From Plasmodium relictum (taxonomy: Eukaryota > Apicomplexa > Aconoidasida > Haemosporida > Plasmodiidae), in assembly GCF_900005765.1 (NCBI RefSeq), contig NC_041685.1, forward strand, positions 372,001-436,000: a stretch of 64,000 bases of DNA, read 5' to 3'. The notes below the pieces were generated by a model. The model did no database searches and had not been told where the DNA came from. It saw only the letters and a list, made by a program, of their open reading frames with translations. The position numbers and the translations under genes were made by a program. Positions 46,805-58,586 of the stretch are shown one piece after another (the stretch's first letter is position 1; every line of letters starts with the position of its first letter).

Positions 46805-49800
46805 TCAGAAAACATAATTTTTTCCAAATATTAATTTTTTTATATTAATATGGCATAACTTATCTAAAATATAATTTTTATATTTAAAATATTCTTTACA
46901 TTTTTCATTATCAAAGGACGATATTGGTTCTTCACTTACTGAAAAGCTATTCTTAGTTAACTTTTTTCCATCAGATATTTTTTCTGAATCTACTTCTACA
47001 CCTTTTATTTTTTCTTCAGCAAGATTTTTCTGAATACTATTTTTCTTATCAATATTTGTATAATTCTCATCGTAATTTGTTGATACTTCTAATTCATTTT
47101 TACTTTTTACAAAAGATGATGGGATATAAATCATTTTCATAAAATAAAAAAGAGACATGACTGCTATAATAAATTGATAAAATAATTCTTGAAAAGTCTC
47201 TCCACATACCGATTCCTTTTTATTGTTCTCATTATAATTTGAATTTAATTTTATATTAATGTATTCAAGAAACATATTACATCCATTTATATATTTTGCT
47301 TTCATATTCTCCATTATTTTAAATATAATTACAACATCTTCAATTTTAGATTTATTTTCTATGTTATCAAAAGGAAGCATTTCACTTGCTTTATTGACAG
47401 TATTATTTATGCTACCTTTATCTGTGTTATCGCAAATTTTTATAGTATTTTTGATTTGATGAAAGTTGTGATTTAAAAAAATATTAGAATTGTTTATATT
47501 TTTAATATCCAATTTATTGTAATAAAGAATGTGTAACAATTTCATTTGCAAGTTAATATTAAAGATATCAAAAAATTCTGAACCATGATAATGTGTTATG
47601 CATTCACTTGCTAATGGTAACAGAAATATGCATGGAAATAAAAGAAAATAAAAATATTCACAAAAGAAAACGAGAAGTAATTCAAGAATATTTAAGTCAA
47701 TACTAGAATCATTGAAATTGTTAAAATATTTTTCTGTGCTACATTTCTTTTGTTTTTTTTCTTCTAAATTTAGGTTAATGCCATTTGCATTATATTTTTG
47801 ATTACATATATCAGGGCTGATAAAATCATTTAGCATGTGTTTTGAATGACATTCCTCATTTTTTATATTGGAAATTTTTTCTGTTACTTCATCATTATAT
47901 ATATTGTTATTTATTTGATTTTTTTTTGATTTTATTTGTTCATTATTGATATTAAAATTATTTGTGAAATTTTTTTTTTTTGGTGTTTCACAAATACGAT
48001 TATTGTGAAAATAAGAACTTATTTTATTTGATTCATTGTTTATAATAAGATTTTCTTGATTTAAAAAACTTACATTGCTTTTTATTTCATCAAAATTATT
48101 TCCTTTTTTTTTTTTTAAATCAATGTAAAAACTAATAAAAGTGATTAAATGATTTAATTTTTCAAAAAAAATAGACATATTTAATGAATTATTTTGGTTA
48201 ACATAACTTTCTAATTTATTAACATATGAAATATTTTTTAAAAAATCATAAATATCATCTAATATTTTTTTTAATAAATTAATTTTTTTAATATAAAGAT
48301 TTATAAGGATATCACATATTGTGTTCAAAGTTTGTTTTAGCTCTTTTTCAATTTCTTCATTCGCTTTTTGGAGGTCTTCCAATGTTTTTATATAAAATTT
48401 TTGTTCATATTTTTTATATAACTCTTTTAAAAATTTTATTCTTCTTCTTAATGATGAATAAGTTGGTATGTTTTTTAAGATTATATTAATAATTGCAAGA
48501 CATATGTTATATTTTTTCTTTTTATATAAAAAATCGATCATTTTTTTACTAATAGATATAATTAAACATTTATGCAAATATAGTAATAACATTTTTTTTG
48601 TGTTTTCTTCTTCATTCTTTTTATGTTCTGTAATATCTTCTTCCATGTTTATATATTTTTTGTTTCTTTTTCTTTTTTTTTCTTCTTTATTAAGGTATAT
48701 TTCTATGCTTGAAACCATTTGTTCATATTTATGTATTTTCTTATATTCATTATTATTCCATTCTTTCTTAAGAATTTTAAAAGAATCAAAATTATGTTCA
48801 TATTTCATATGAATTGATAAATTATTTATTGTATATTGCTTTAGTATGTTACAATTTTCCATAAAGTCTCTATTAACTAGCCTGTTTATTGGTGATAAGC
48901 CTTCCGATAAATAACTTATGGAATAATTCTGAAGATAATAGTTTTTGAAGTTTCCATTAATTTTTAATTTTTTTTTGATACTATCATTTTTTGCTTGAAA
49001 AAATAATTCATTTATATTAGTTTCATTTACTATGCATTCTTTTTCATTATTATTTTTCATATGCTTACTTAACTCACTCTTTTCATCATCATCATAATAA
49101 TTATTATTATTATTTTCCGTCTTACTATTAATGATTTTTTTATTTAAACTACTATTATTAGAATAGTATTGTTCATATTCATACTTCATGAAATTAAAAT
49201 TTTTTATACAATTAAAAAGAAACTCATTTTCTTTTTTTCTTTTACTGAGGATTCTTTTGTTTAGAACATCAGCGTTTTCTTCAAAGAATGTATCTGAATA
49301 TTTTAAAGTCATTTTTTTTTTTTTTTTACATCTATTTTCAATATATTTTTCTTCTTTTTCTTCTATTTCTTCCTTATCACAATTTCTTATTTTATCATTT
49401 TTCTTTTTCATTATACTTTCTTTTTCAAAATTTGTTATATGATCATTTGATTTACTAGTGGTATTAGCACTTTGATTATTTTCTCTTTTCCTTTTTAGTA
49501 ACAATGGTGAATTATTTCTGTTATTATTATTTTCGTTGTTCTTTTTCATATTTTTCTCACTTTTTTTCTTATCTTTTTGATTTACAATATATAAATAGTG
49601 ATAACTGCTTTTATATTTTAAATGATTAATATGCTTCTCATAAAAATTACTTGCATATAGCAAAAGAATAAATTTCTCATGAATATTTTGCACATCAATT
49701 AAATCATAAGATTCAATTATGTTAAATTTAAATTCATCGAAACTATTAGTATAGTCATCTTTTTTATTTGATTTTGTTGTTATTTCATTGCTAATATTAA

Positions 49801-51010
49801 AATAAATTAAAGGAATGTTTAAAAAAGATAACATTTTTTTGTCATAAAAATCTCGTACAAACAAATAAAAAAAATATTTTAACTTTAGAAAACTAAAATC
49901 ATGATTACCAAAAAATATGTGATCTATTAAAGAGCTATATTCTTTTATCTTAAATAAAATATTATTAAAAATAGGGAAAAATATAATATTTTCTATTAAA
50001 TTATAATAATTTAAATATAAGTTACAAATATTAACATGAAAGTTTTTTTTAATAAAATAATCTAAATTATTTAGTGCAGATAATAAGCAATTATTAGTTA
50101 TAATAACACTAATATTTACTGAATTTAGTTCTTTTAGATGTGTCAAATACAACAAAAGCCCAGTAAAGGTAGCTGCTTTTAATTTCAAATAGTTATTCAT
50201 AAAAATAATTAAAACGCAATTTTTTTTTTTTAATATTTTATTAAATGAGTCATTTAAATTGTTTTTGTCCATTTTCATAAAAGCATTAGAATTAATTTTT
50301 TTAATAATCCTACTAATTATTCCTTCTATTGTATCGTTTGAATAAACATTTATTATGCAAGATATAATATATTTTTCTTTTTTTAGTAGTCTAAAGGATT
50401 TTAATTGGTTATTTGAATTTTTATAATTTAATATATCATCTTCTAAAATATTTTTTTCTTTTATTTCTTTTGGATCACAATTATTTAATTTTTTTAATTT
50501 TCGAGAAATAATTCTATATTGCAACATATTTACAAAAGAGCAACTTTGCGTTTTTATAATCAATAACGACAATTTATCATCTTTAAAACATAAATTATTA
50601 TTTAAAAAATTTATTTCTTTTTCAATCATATCACTTAAGTAATTATAAATAAAACAGTTCATAAAATTATTTAATAAATTCCAAGTTTCATTAAAGGCTT
50701 TACTTCTTAGTAGAATAGAAGAAATTTCATCTTCATTTTTAAAATTTATTTCTTGTATCTTCTCTTTACTTTTTTTCTCTCTTAATCTATTTATTTTCTT
50801 ATTTTCACTTATACAATCCAAATCATTTTTTAACTTTATAATTGGCAAAGCAACAGAAGTAGAACATATATTGAAGTTAGGATAATTTCCTACATTCTTA
50901 TAATTTGAATTTTTTTTTTTCTTAGCAAAACTATTTATTTTATATTTACTTAACCAACAATTAGAAGTGACTCTTATTTTTTCGTTATATTCATCTTCAT
51001 TTATTATCAT
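46805..51010 (-). CDS. ORC3: Large ORC3-like protein (origin recognition complex subunit 3)
   Basis: 1401 aa, single exon, about twice human ORC3 (711 aa) because of Asn/Lys/Glu-rich inserts (about residues 480-700 and 990-1090). The N-terminal part contains an AAA-like fold region: IISCIINVYSNDT..., a hydrophobic strand VLIIFMN, and LNSVNISVIITNN. At about residues 365-400, NHDFSFLKLKYFFYLFVRDFYDKKMLSFLNIP strongly resembles the ORC3 segment around 'HDFS...F...L...FYSQPLSVL' (family knowledge from memory). The C-terminal domain is helical. ORC3 is part of the complex marking DNA replication origins. No intact Walker A is visible, which fits ORC3. Confidence is limited because most of the length is low complexity. 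Confidence 0.6.
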   Translation of the reverse strand: MIINEDEYNEKIRVTSNCWLSKYKINSFAKKKKNSNYKNVGNYPNFNICSTSVALPIIKLKNDLDCISENKKINRLREKKSKEKIQEINFKNEDEISSILLRSKAFNETWNLLNNFMNCFIYNYLSDMIEKEINFLNNNLCFKDDKLSLLIIKTQSCSFVNMLQYRIISRKLKKLNNCDPKEIKEKNILEDDILNYKNSNNQLKSFRLLKKEKYIISCIINVYSNDTIEGIISRIIKKINSNAFMKMDKNNLNDSFNKILKKKNCVLIIFMNNYLKLKAATFTGLLLYLTHLKELNSVNISVIITNNCLLSALNNLDYFIKKNFHVNICNLYLNYYNLIENIIFFPIFNNILFKIKEYSSLIDHIFFGNHDFSFLKLKYFFYLFVRDFYDKKMLSFLNIPLIYFNISNEITTKSNKKDDYTNSFDEFKFNIIESYDLIDVQNIHEKFILLLYASNFYEKHINHLKYKSSYHYLYIVNQKDKKKSEKNMKKNNENNNNRNNSPLLLKRKRENNQSANTTSKSNDHITNFEKESIMKKKNDKIRNCDKEEIEEKEEKYIENRCKKKKKMTLKYSDTFFEENADVLNKRILSKRKKENEFLFNCIKNFNFMKYEYEQYYSNNSSLNKKIINSKTENNNNNYYDDDEKSELSKHMKNNNEKECIVNETNINELFFQAKNDSIKKKLKINGNFKNYYLQNYSISYLSEGLSPINRLVNRDFMENCNILKQYTINNLSIHMKYEHNFDSFKILKKEWNNNEYKKIHKYEQMVSSIEIYLNKEEKKRKRNKKYINMEEDITEHKKNEEENTKKMLLLYLHKCLIISISKKMIDFLYKKKKYNICLAIINIILKNIPTYSSLRRRIKFLKELYKKYEQKFYIKTLEDLQKANEEIEKELKQTLNTICDILINLYIKKINLLKKILDDIYDFLKNISYVNKLESYVNQNNSLNMSIFFEKLNHLITFISFYIDLKKKKGNNFDEIKSNVSFLNQENLIINNESNKISSYFHNNRICETPKKKNFTNNFNINNEQIKSKKNQINNNIYNDEVTEKISNIKNEECHSKHMLNDFISPDICNQKYNANGINLNLEEKKQKKCSTEKYFNNFNDSSIDLNILELLLVFFCEYFYFLLFPCIFLLPLASECITHYHGSEFFDIFNINLQMKLLHILYYNKLDIKNINNSNIFLNHNFHQIKNTIKICDNTDKGSINNTVNKASEMLPFDNIENKSKIEDVVIIFKIMENMKAKYINGCNMFLEYINIKLNSNYNENNKKESVCGETFQELFYQFIIAVMSLFYFMKMIYIPSSFVKSKNELEVSTNYDENYTNIDKKNSIQKNLAEEKIKGVEVDSEKISDGKKLTKNSFSVSEEPISSFDNEKCKEYFKYKNYILDKLCHINIKKLIFGKNYVF

Positions 51011-51930
51011 TTTAATGTTTAAAAAAAAAAATATAGATATATATTAAAAGAAAAAACAAGTGTATTATTGTTAAAAAAATATTAAATAATGATAAAGAGC
51101 AAAGATATATATATATGGAAGAAAAAGTTAAATCTAAAAAAAAAAAAAAGATTAAATTAAAAAGGATAAAAAAACAAAAAAAAAAAAAAAACAAAAATCA
51201 ATAAAAGGAAAAAAGAAAAAAAATTTAGTAAAGAAAAAAAAAAAATAACTCAAAATAAAAAAAAATATATATATAAAATAAATGAAGTGAAAATAAATTC
51301 ATTGAATTTCAACAAAATATTTTGCAGTCAATATTTTATTTTAAATATCATAGTTTAAATTAGATGTAATATTTTACATATGTGTATGTTTTAATTCTTC
51401 ATTTATTAATTTTACATAAATAAATGTAGAAATATAAGAAAATTCTTATTTTTCAACATATTACGCAAGTACAACAGTCTAATGAAATTATTTTTCCAGT
51501 GCTTATATAATTAATTTTATTTTTTTATTTATAAAATTTAAAGTAATGACATGAAGCACAAATTATTAAATTTTTCTTTTTTTTTTGTTGTTAATATATA
51601 TTTGTAATTTTTTGAAAAGTTAAAATATCCTTTTTTATATAAAGCAGAATACATAAAATTAGAGTATAGCAAAATAAAAGCTATTATCTTTTTTAATGAA
51701 TTATACTGTTTTTAAAGGAAATATAAAAGGAAACAAATATATAAATGGATATATAATAATACTAAAAATGTAAATATATACATAAACAAATAAAAATGTT
51801 AAAAAAGTTTAAATTAAGAAAGTATAATTGATGAAAGCGATAAAATGTAGATATAAAATGTGAATAAAAATAATATTCTTTAAATAATATCTTAATTATT
51901 TTTTTTTATTTTTAATTTTATAATTTTTTG
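51011..51930. other. 5' flank of the ORC3-like gene
   Basis: A-rich near 51020-51260, then mixed AT-rich DNA. It holds the ORC3-like promoter and the 3' UTR of the next minus-strand gene. No gene is seen. Confidence 0.55.
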
Positions 51931-53478
51931 TTAGATAGTTTCTTTACTTAAAATAATTTCTCTTTTATCATTTGATTTGACAAAATTCTTTTGTTCATTA
52001 TAAAATTTAGATAACTGATTTTTTATGTCATTGAAATTTTCATAATGATAATTTGAATAGCTATATAAAAATTTTATTTTTTTATTAACATATATAAAAA
52101 GCTTTTGTTCTTGCAAAGCTCCAGCAAGTTTTTTTGTATTATTTAAATTATTACTTAGCTGATCCTTCTTAGTATTAATTTTTTCAATTTCTTTTTTAAA
52201 AAATTTTTTAGTTTCATATAAGCACCTAAGAAGTAATTCTTTTAAATCTAATATTTTTGTTACATCAGTTATAACATTATATAATACATTTTTCTCTCTT
52301 GCTAAATCATCATTTTCAAGTATTCTTTGAAATAAATTACTAATTGTATTTAAAATATTTGATTCTGGTAAATAAAACCTATTTAATGAATTTGCTAAAT
52401 AAAGTAAAGAATAGCAGAATTCTTTGTTACTAATGTACTTGTTATATATACGTAGTAAATAACAATAAGAATATAATATCTCAATAATTATAAAAATAAC
52501 ATTTTTATTCACATTTTTATTACAACATATATGATCAGGAATTTGCATTTTTTTTATAACACAATTAAGCCACCATGGTTCATATTTATCTAAATACTGA
52601 CTCACATCATTATTTTTTAAAAAAGAAAAAAATTGTTTTTTTTCTATTTTATTTAAATTCTCTAATTTTAATTCGTCTTTTAGTGCTAATTCAGTTAATA
52701 CTTTATATCTTTTTTTACTTATGAACCATTTTTTCATATAATTTGAATTATTTATTACTTTATTATTTTTACTATTTGTATTTTTATTACCTTCATATTT
52801 TTTTCTTTTATTACAATTATCATCATCATTTTCTTTTTCTTTTCTTTCTCCTCCTTTTTCTTGATTATCTTCTTCCTCTTCTTGTTTTTCTTCTTCACCC
52901 TCATCTTGTTCTTCTTCTTGTTCTTGCTCTTCTTCTTCATCCTCATCTTGTTCTACTTCATCTTCATCTTGTTCTTGTTCTTCTTGTTCTTCTTCTTCTT
53001 CATCCTCACCTTGTTCTTCTTCATCTTCATCTTGTTCTTCTTCTTCATCTTCATCTTGTTCTTCTTCTTCATCCTCATCTTGTTCTTCTTCTTCATCCTC
53101 ATCTTGTTCTTCTTCATCTTCATCTTGTTCTTCTTCTTCATCATATTCATTTTCTTTATAATTATTCCCATAGTAATATTCTTTTTTTTTTTCTTTTAAT
53201 TCTTTACTATTTTTGCATTTGTTTGTGTTTTTATATTCTAAAAAATCATTTTGAGAATTTTCTTCATAAAATTTTTTTAGCTTAAACTTAAATTCTTTTT
53301 TATCAAATTCAGTTATTTCATTATTTTTTATATTTTCATTAACTTGATTTTCTAAAAAATTACTTACACATTTATAATTATGGTTTTTATAGCATTCAAG
53401 ACTGCAATAGACTATTTCACAAGATGGGCAAACATAATTAAATATTTTATTTTTACATACTTCACATGTTTTCTTCAT
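51931..53478 (-). CDS. HIT-type zinc finger protein (ZNHIT2/BCD1-like) with acidic repeat
   Basis: 515 aa, single exon. A textbook zf-HIT finger is at the N terminus: cysteines at residues 5, 8, 17, 20, 25 and 29, His33 and Cys37. Residues about 110-205 are a tandem acidic repeat of Glu/Asp/Gln. The C-terminal half has a segment YKVLTELALKDELKLENL...FLKNNDVSQYL followed by YEPWW, which resembles ZNHIT2-type proteins. HIT-finger proteins help assemble the R2TP/RuvBL machinery and box C/D snoRNPs. Which member this is cannot be decided by eye; ZNHIT2 fits slightly better than BCD1/ZNHIT6 because of the PWW. Basic Lys-rich blocks suggest nuclear localisation. Confidence 0.78.
   Translation of the reverse strand: MKKTCEVCKNKIFNYVCPSCEIVYCSLECYKNHNYKCVSNFLENQVNENIKNNEITEFDKKEFKFKLKKFYEENSQNDFLEYKNTNKCKNSKELKEKKKEYYYGNNYKENEYDEEEEQDEDEEEQDEDEEEEQDEDEEEEQDEDEEEEQDEDEEEQGEDEEEEEQEEQEQDEDEVEQDEDEEEEQEQEEEQDEGEEEKQEEEEDNQEKGGERKEKENDDDNCNKRKKYEGNKNTNSKNNKVINNSNYMKKWFISKKRYKVLTELALKDELKLENLNKIEKKQFFSFLKNNDVSQYLDKYEPWWLNCVIKKMQIPDHICCNKNVNKNVIFIIIEILYSYCYLLRIYNKYISNKEFCYSLLYLANSLNRFYLPESNILNTISNLFQRILENDDLAREKNVLYNVITDVTKILDLKELLLRCLYETKKFFKKEIEKINTKKDQLSNNLNNTKKLAGALQEQKLFIYVNKKIKFLYSYSNYHYENFNDIKNQLSKFYNEQKNFVKSNDKREIILSKETI
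52865..53145 (-). repeat. Acidic tandem repeat (18- to 24-base units) in the HIT protein
   Basis: Units encoding DEDEEEEQ or DEDEEEQ, with exact and length-variant copies. All overlapping frames stay open because the repeat lacks stops, which explains three long shadow ORFs over the same bases. Confidence 0.9.
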
Positions 53479-54790
53479 TTTATTAAATAATAAAATATTT
53501 TATAAATATTTTTTTATTATAACATCCTTAAACTCTTCATATACATATTATTTATTTTTAAGGATATATTTTTTATACATTATATTATGAATTACTATAA
53601 AATAATTTTTTTATTTATATTACATATAAGGAAATAAAAAATTAACTATTGGGAGATGAATAAACAAATTACATTAAATTAAATAATTAGAAGACTATTA
53701 ATAAAATAAAAATAAAAAAAATTAGACTAAATGATTATTTATAAAAAAATTTAATATATTAAGTAAAAAATAATAAAAACAACAATAAAATAAAAATAGT
53801 TTTTCTATTTTGTTACAATAACCTAAAAAAAAAAACTTAAGTGGTTTTATATATATTAAAAAACATTTTTATGTTTCATTAATATATTTGTAGTAATTTA
53901 TTATCAAAAATTAAGTTTTTTTTTTTTTTTTGTTATTTAGTTAGTTATGATACGTATAATATATTATATTAAAATATATATATATATATTATATACATTA
54001 AAAAAAAAAACTTATTTGAACATTTAATTTCAAAAAAAATTATAAAATTTAATTATGTATATATATATATTTTATATAGATTCTTATTCTATTTTACATG
54101 TATAGACCCAATAAATATCAATTAAATACAAATACATTTTTCTGTTCATCTATTGATTTTAATTATTAATAATAAAAATATGTTTTTATAAAGAATTTAA
54201 AAATAAAAAATATAGGAATTTTTTTTTTTTTACAACATATATATAGTAACTTGCAATAAAAGAAATTTCAATTTAAAATTTAAAAAAGTTAAAGTTGTTT
54301 TTTTAGGAAAAATAAAAAATTTTCTATAATTTTTAGTTTATAATATTTTATAAATACAATACTGGACTTTCTCTTATTCTTTTTCATTTTTAATTTATAT
54401 TATTATATTATATTATATTATTTTATTTTATTTTTAATATGTACATTTGTTGATTTTATTTAATTTTTCTCATTTTTGAGAATTAAAATTGTTTAAATTT
54501 ATTTTTAAGCATGGATATAACTAAAAATGAAATTTAACATTATATAAAAAAAAAAAAAAAATATTGATATATGCATACACAATTTAGAAAAAAATAAAAT
54601 TATATATTATATGAAAAAACTCAATTGAAACAAAAAAAAAAAAAAGTTAATAATAGTGAATTAAAAACTTATTGTAATTTAAAAATAACCATATCTTATT
54701 GTTAATGCCATTTTTTACTTTTTTCCATTTTTTAAATAGGTAAACAATATCATATATTTAATATGATAAGTGTTAAAAAGTAAAAAAATA
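53479..54790. other. Intergenic region, no gene seen
   Basis: AT-rich spacer between two minus-strand genes with TA runs near 53976, 54058 and 54239. A TATTA microsatellite lies at about 54401-54425. No coding or structured element is recognised. Confidence 0.6.
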
Positions 54791-56062
54791 CTAAGAAAAA
54801 TAATTAAAAAAAATGTCATGTTTATTTTCTGTTGCTTTATCCGTATTTTTCTTTTTTTTTCCTAAAGGGTTACTTTGCCTTAACCATTTTGGCAATACTA
54901 ATGACAAAATAGTCATTATAAGAAGCATAAGCAAAGCAATAATATTTTGTTTATTAAATACAAATTTAGGTGTATAAGAGAAAAACATAATTGGTTCTAT
55001 TTGAAAAATATTAGTATCGTTTAAAAATTTTAATATAAAGAAATTATAAAAATAAGTGTAACAAGATACAATTAGATAGGATGATGTAAATGAGAAAACA
55101 AAATTCTGAGCTTTTTTTGCTGGAAATATACTGCTTATCATTAAAAAAAATATAAGGGATGCTATGAGCAATAAAACAACTAAACAAGTCAAATATAATA
55201 GAAAATAATTTTGTATATACATTATTAATAGTTTTAACACTTTTGGAGTAAATAATAAATGATATATAATATTCCCAATTAAAACAGACTGCGAATAAAC
55301 AATAAGTATCCATCCAATTGGTTCTTTTTTTATTTTCGAGTTTTTAAGAAAATAAAAATTCTCACATGGATTCATTGATATCGAATAGAAATAGAAAGTT
55401 ACAATTATGCTAAGAGAAGCACATAAGAAAGGGGGAATAACTAATAGCATAATTTTTAATATTACAAAAAAGGTGAATAAAGTAGATATTTTTGGTATAA
55501 AATTTTTAGCAATATTCTTCCCATTGACATATCCTTGGAATAATATTTTAATACAAAATAAATACATAAATGATATTACAAATATTAAAAAAATATTATT
55601 ATATATTTTCGGTATGTATTTTCCTTTATAAATAATTTCCATATTTTCTAAATTATCATTGTTAAAATAAAATTTTATATTTCTTATATTATCTGTAATG
55701 TTATTTATACTAAAAGGTTCAGGCATTCCTTTAATTAAATTTTCTTCTTTGTTTTTATTAAAAAAATCTTTTTTAGTTATTTTGTTCCAATGATTAATTT
55801 CTACTTTTTTTTTATCTTCCATTATGTTTTTATGTTGATTTTCATAATCTATTCCTTTTAATGCTGATAAAGCCAATTCTATATTTATATTACCTGGTTG
55901 CTTAAATAAATAACTCTCACTTATTTTTAAATCATCTATTTTGACATGATATCCAGTAAAATAATTAGAAATATTAAAATTATTATTAAAAAACGACTCT
56001 TCAAGATTGTAAACTGATCTTAAGTTAAACAGAAAAGTAATCAAACTTAAAATTATAATCAT
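54791..56062 (-). CDS. Polytopic membrane protein with signal peptide and luminal domain, unknown
   Basis: 423 aa, single exon. Residues 1-19 are a signal peptide (MIIILSLITFLFNLRSVYN). A soluble, probably luminal domain of about 130 residues follows, containing KQPGNINIELALSALKG. From about residue 155 there are six or seven hydrophobic spans (for example IFLIFVISFMYLFCIKILF, LFTFFVILKIMLLVIPPFL, LTCLVVLLLIASLIFFLMI, IALLMLLIMTILSLVLP), ending in a short Lys/Asp tail. A signal peptide, one ectodomain and then a block of C-terminal spans recalls YIP1-like, GOST-like or transporter layouts, but I recognise no family motif. Its flanks are long AT spacers, so it is independently transcribed. Confidence 0.75.
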   Translation of the reverse strand: MIIILSLITFLFNLRSVYNLEESFFNNNFNISNYFTGYHVKIDDLKISESYLFKQPGNINIELALSALKGIDYENQHKNIMEDKKKVEINHWNKITKKDFFNKNKEENLIKGMPEPFSINNITDNIRNIKFYFNNDNLENMEIIYKGKYIPKIYNNIFLIFVISFMYLFCIKILFQGYVNGKNIAKNFIPKISTLFTFFVILKIMLLVIPPFLCASLSIIVTFYFYSISMNPCENFYFLKNSKIKKEPIGWILIVYSQSVLIGNIIYHLLFTPKVLKLLIMYIQNYFLLYLTCLVVLLLIASLIFFLMISSIFPAKKAQNFVFSFTSSYLIVSCYTYFYNFFILKFLNDTNIFQIEPIMFFSYTPKFVFNKQNIIALLMLLIMTILSLVLPKWLRQSNPLGKKKKNTDKATENKHDIFFNYFS

Positions 56063-57142
56063 TTTCTTAAAATATTTCCCAACAGTTTCTTATCTTTCAA
56101 ATTAAACAAAAAAAAAAAAAAAATATAATAATATAATATGAAATTTACCTAGTTTACAATAGACAAAAAAAAAAAAAATTTTTTTTTGAACTATAGAAAT
56201 TAATATAACAAAAAAAAGATTTTTAAAAAATTATAAAATTTAACATTACAACAGCAAATGCAAGATAAAAAAAAAAAATTATGAATTACAGTACTCAAAT
56301 TTTTTTTAAATTAAGAAAAATACAAAAGAGACAACAAAATTATAAGTTTCTTGAAATTACAGAAAACCAAGCATTTACTTTTTCATTTTTTCATCTACCA
56401 AAAATATTGAGATAATTTTTTTTTTTTTTTTTTTTTTTGTCTTTGTTAAATTAATAAAATAACGTCAATTATATAAATAAAAAATTTTTTTTGAAAATGT
56501 TTAAAACATACTTTAGTACAAAAATGTATTCCTTACATTTATATTAAAAAAAAGGATAAATGAAATGTGATATATAAATATATATATAAATTAATTGTTA
56601 TTATTATATCCATATTATTATTATAAAAGACAACATTTATTTATATTACTTATTATTGTTAATTGCTACTATTATTTAATACATTTTTATTTATAACCTT
56701 TTTGTTGAAATACAATAAAAACATGCGTATATAAGCATAATATTGTTTCTTATATTTATTATTTATAATCTTTAATAATTATATAATATTCTACTTGTAC
56801 AAAGTATACTTAAACATAAGTATGGAAAAATGGTAAAAAAAAAAAGTTAGTGTAAATATTTATAATTTTAATGTTTTACCAAATGATAGCTAATAAAATA
56901 AAAGAACGATTATCTATAAAATATTGTAAATGACATATTTTAACATAATATTTATTAATATTTATAAGTGCATATAAATGAAAAATATGTCTTTAAAAAA
57001 ATGTATTTAAATAATAATATATATATATATATAAAATAACAATGAAGATGTTCTTTTATAATTTCACATATATCCATTAAAAAAAAAAAAAAAAGTAAAT
57101 AAATAAAAGTGTATAATTGTATGTATGTTATTTTTAACAGAA
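56063..57142. other. Intergenic region, no gene seen
   Basis: AT-rich spacer between two minus-strand genes with poly-A/T, a 20-base T run near 56417 and a TA run near 57019. No gene or structure is recognised. Confidence 0.6.
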
Positions 57143-58586
57143 TTATTGAGTTTTTTTCTTTTTATCAACTTTTGCACCTTTGTGAATTCCAAATAATTTA
57201 TATAAAATAAAAATTATTTGAGCAAACCACAATAAAAATAGAATATAAACAATAATATGTAAAAATATTTTTACTTTTCCTTTACATATGAAAGTACCAA
57301 ATTCATCATTAATTACGTGAAGTTTATCTGACTTTTCATATATATTTTTTTTATTATTAAAGACTTGATTGGCTACTAAAACTTCATTACCACCAGAATC
57401 GTTAACAGAAGTTTTAATTTTTATTTCATTTTCATTTATATAATCTATATTAACTGTACCAAAATTATTAAAGGCATATATATTCTTTAATTCAAAAGCA
57501 CTTCTTTTATTTATAATACTTGAAAAAAAATAAACAAAATATTTATTTATATAACTAAAAATATTTTCTTGATTTACACCGCTGCTTGTTACTTCTACTA
57601 TGTTATCTTCATTTCCAATTATGCTACTAAAATGTACATCACCACTTAAAAAAATTAAACCTTTTGGCTTTGTTTTTTTTATTAACTCTTTTAATCGCCT
57701 CAGAGAGTAAGGCATTAAACCCCAATTCTCATTCACTATATGATTAGAAAAAATCTGATATAAAAAAAAAAAAAAAAAGAGAATAATAGTTAATAAATAT
57801 GAGAATATGCCTAATATATGTAATGTGCAAAAAAAAAAAAATTTTTTTAATTTATTTTACATGTGTAGATGAAATAATAATATGAGCCCGAGCATCCGAA
57901 TTAGTTAGTTCTTTTTCTAACCATTCCCATTGCTCATTTCCTAAAATGTCATTTTTACTATTGCAGTGTAATCCAAATATAGATGAATGAAAACGGGCAA
58001 AAAAAGAAACAAATATACACATAAAAAAATCATTGTATGAATCAGGAGCATAAAAGGGATAAGGATCTTTATTATATCTTGTATCTAAGATAATTATTTT
58101 TACTTGATTTTTTTCATTTACGGGGTCAATATATAATTTGGATACATATGCTCCATTTCTTTTATATCTTACGTCATTTTTGTCTACATTTAAATAATCT
58201 AAATATTTTTTCTTACTTTCCTTTTTATACTTATACAATCTATCCCCATTGTTTTTGTTATAATCGTGATCATCATATATACCATCAATAATAAACTTTT
58301 CTTTTAATCTTAAATAAAACGGATCTTTTTTTATATAATCATATGCTTCATCTAAACACTTTAACTCACTACAATCAGAGTAAAAATAATCTCCTATCCA
58401 CAACATAAGTTGAGGTTTAATTTTCTCTATTGATTTCAATAGTTTTTCATTTTTTTTTGATTTCTGAGAATTGCAACTTAAAAAAACGAATTTTGTTAAT
58501 TTTTCATGAATAATATGGTCTGCTTGGCTGTTAACATATTTTATAAAAATAAAAAGTGTAAAAATTATTTTTATACTCGTTTTCAT
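57143..58586 (-). CDS. PhoD-type (alkaline phosphatase-like) metallophosphatase, two exons
   Basis: Exon 1 is 58586-57861 and exon 2 is 57754-57143. The GT..AG phase-0 intron falls between 'SSTH' and 'IFSNHIVNENWG'; 445 aa. Residues about 1-20 are a signal peptide ending near VNSQA. Metal-binding and catalytic motifs of the PhoD/calcineurin-like fold: SCNSQ, WIGDYFYSD (about residue 65), YDDHDY (about 105), IILDTRY (about 167) and LSGDVHFS (about 280). A hydrophobic span (about 405-427) and a basic tail at the C terminus suggest a type I membrane protein with its catalytic domain outside or in a vesicle lumen. Such enzymes hydrolyse phosphomonoesters or diesters; the parasite substrate is unknown. 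A cysteine-bearing loop around FGLHCNS is an insertion. Confidence 0.9.

Noticed and set aside
52743-53285. 180-codon Leu/His-rich plus frame
   Set aside because: Antisense of the acidic repeat in the HIT zinc-finger gene.
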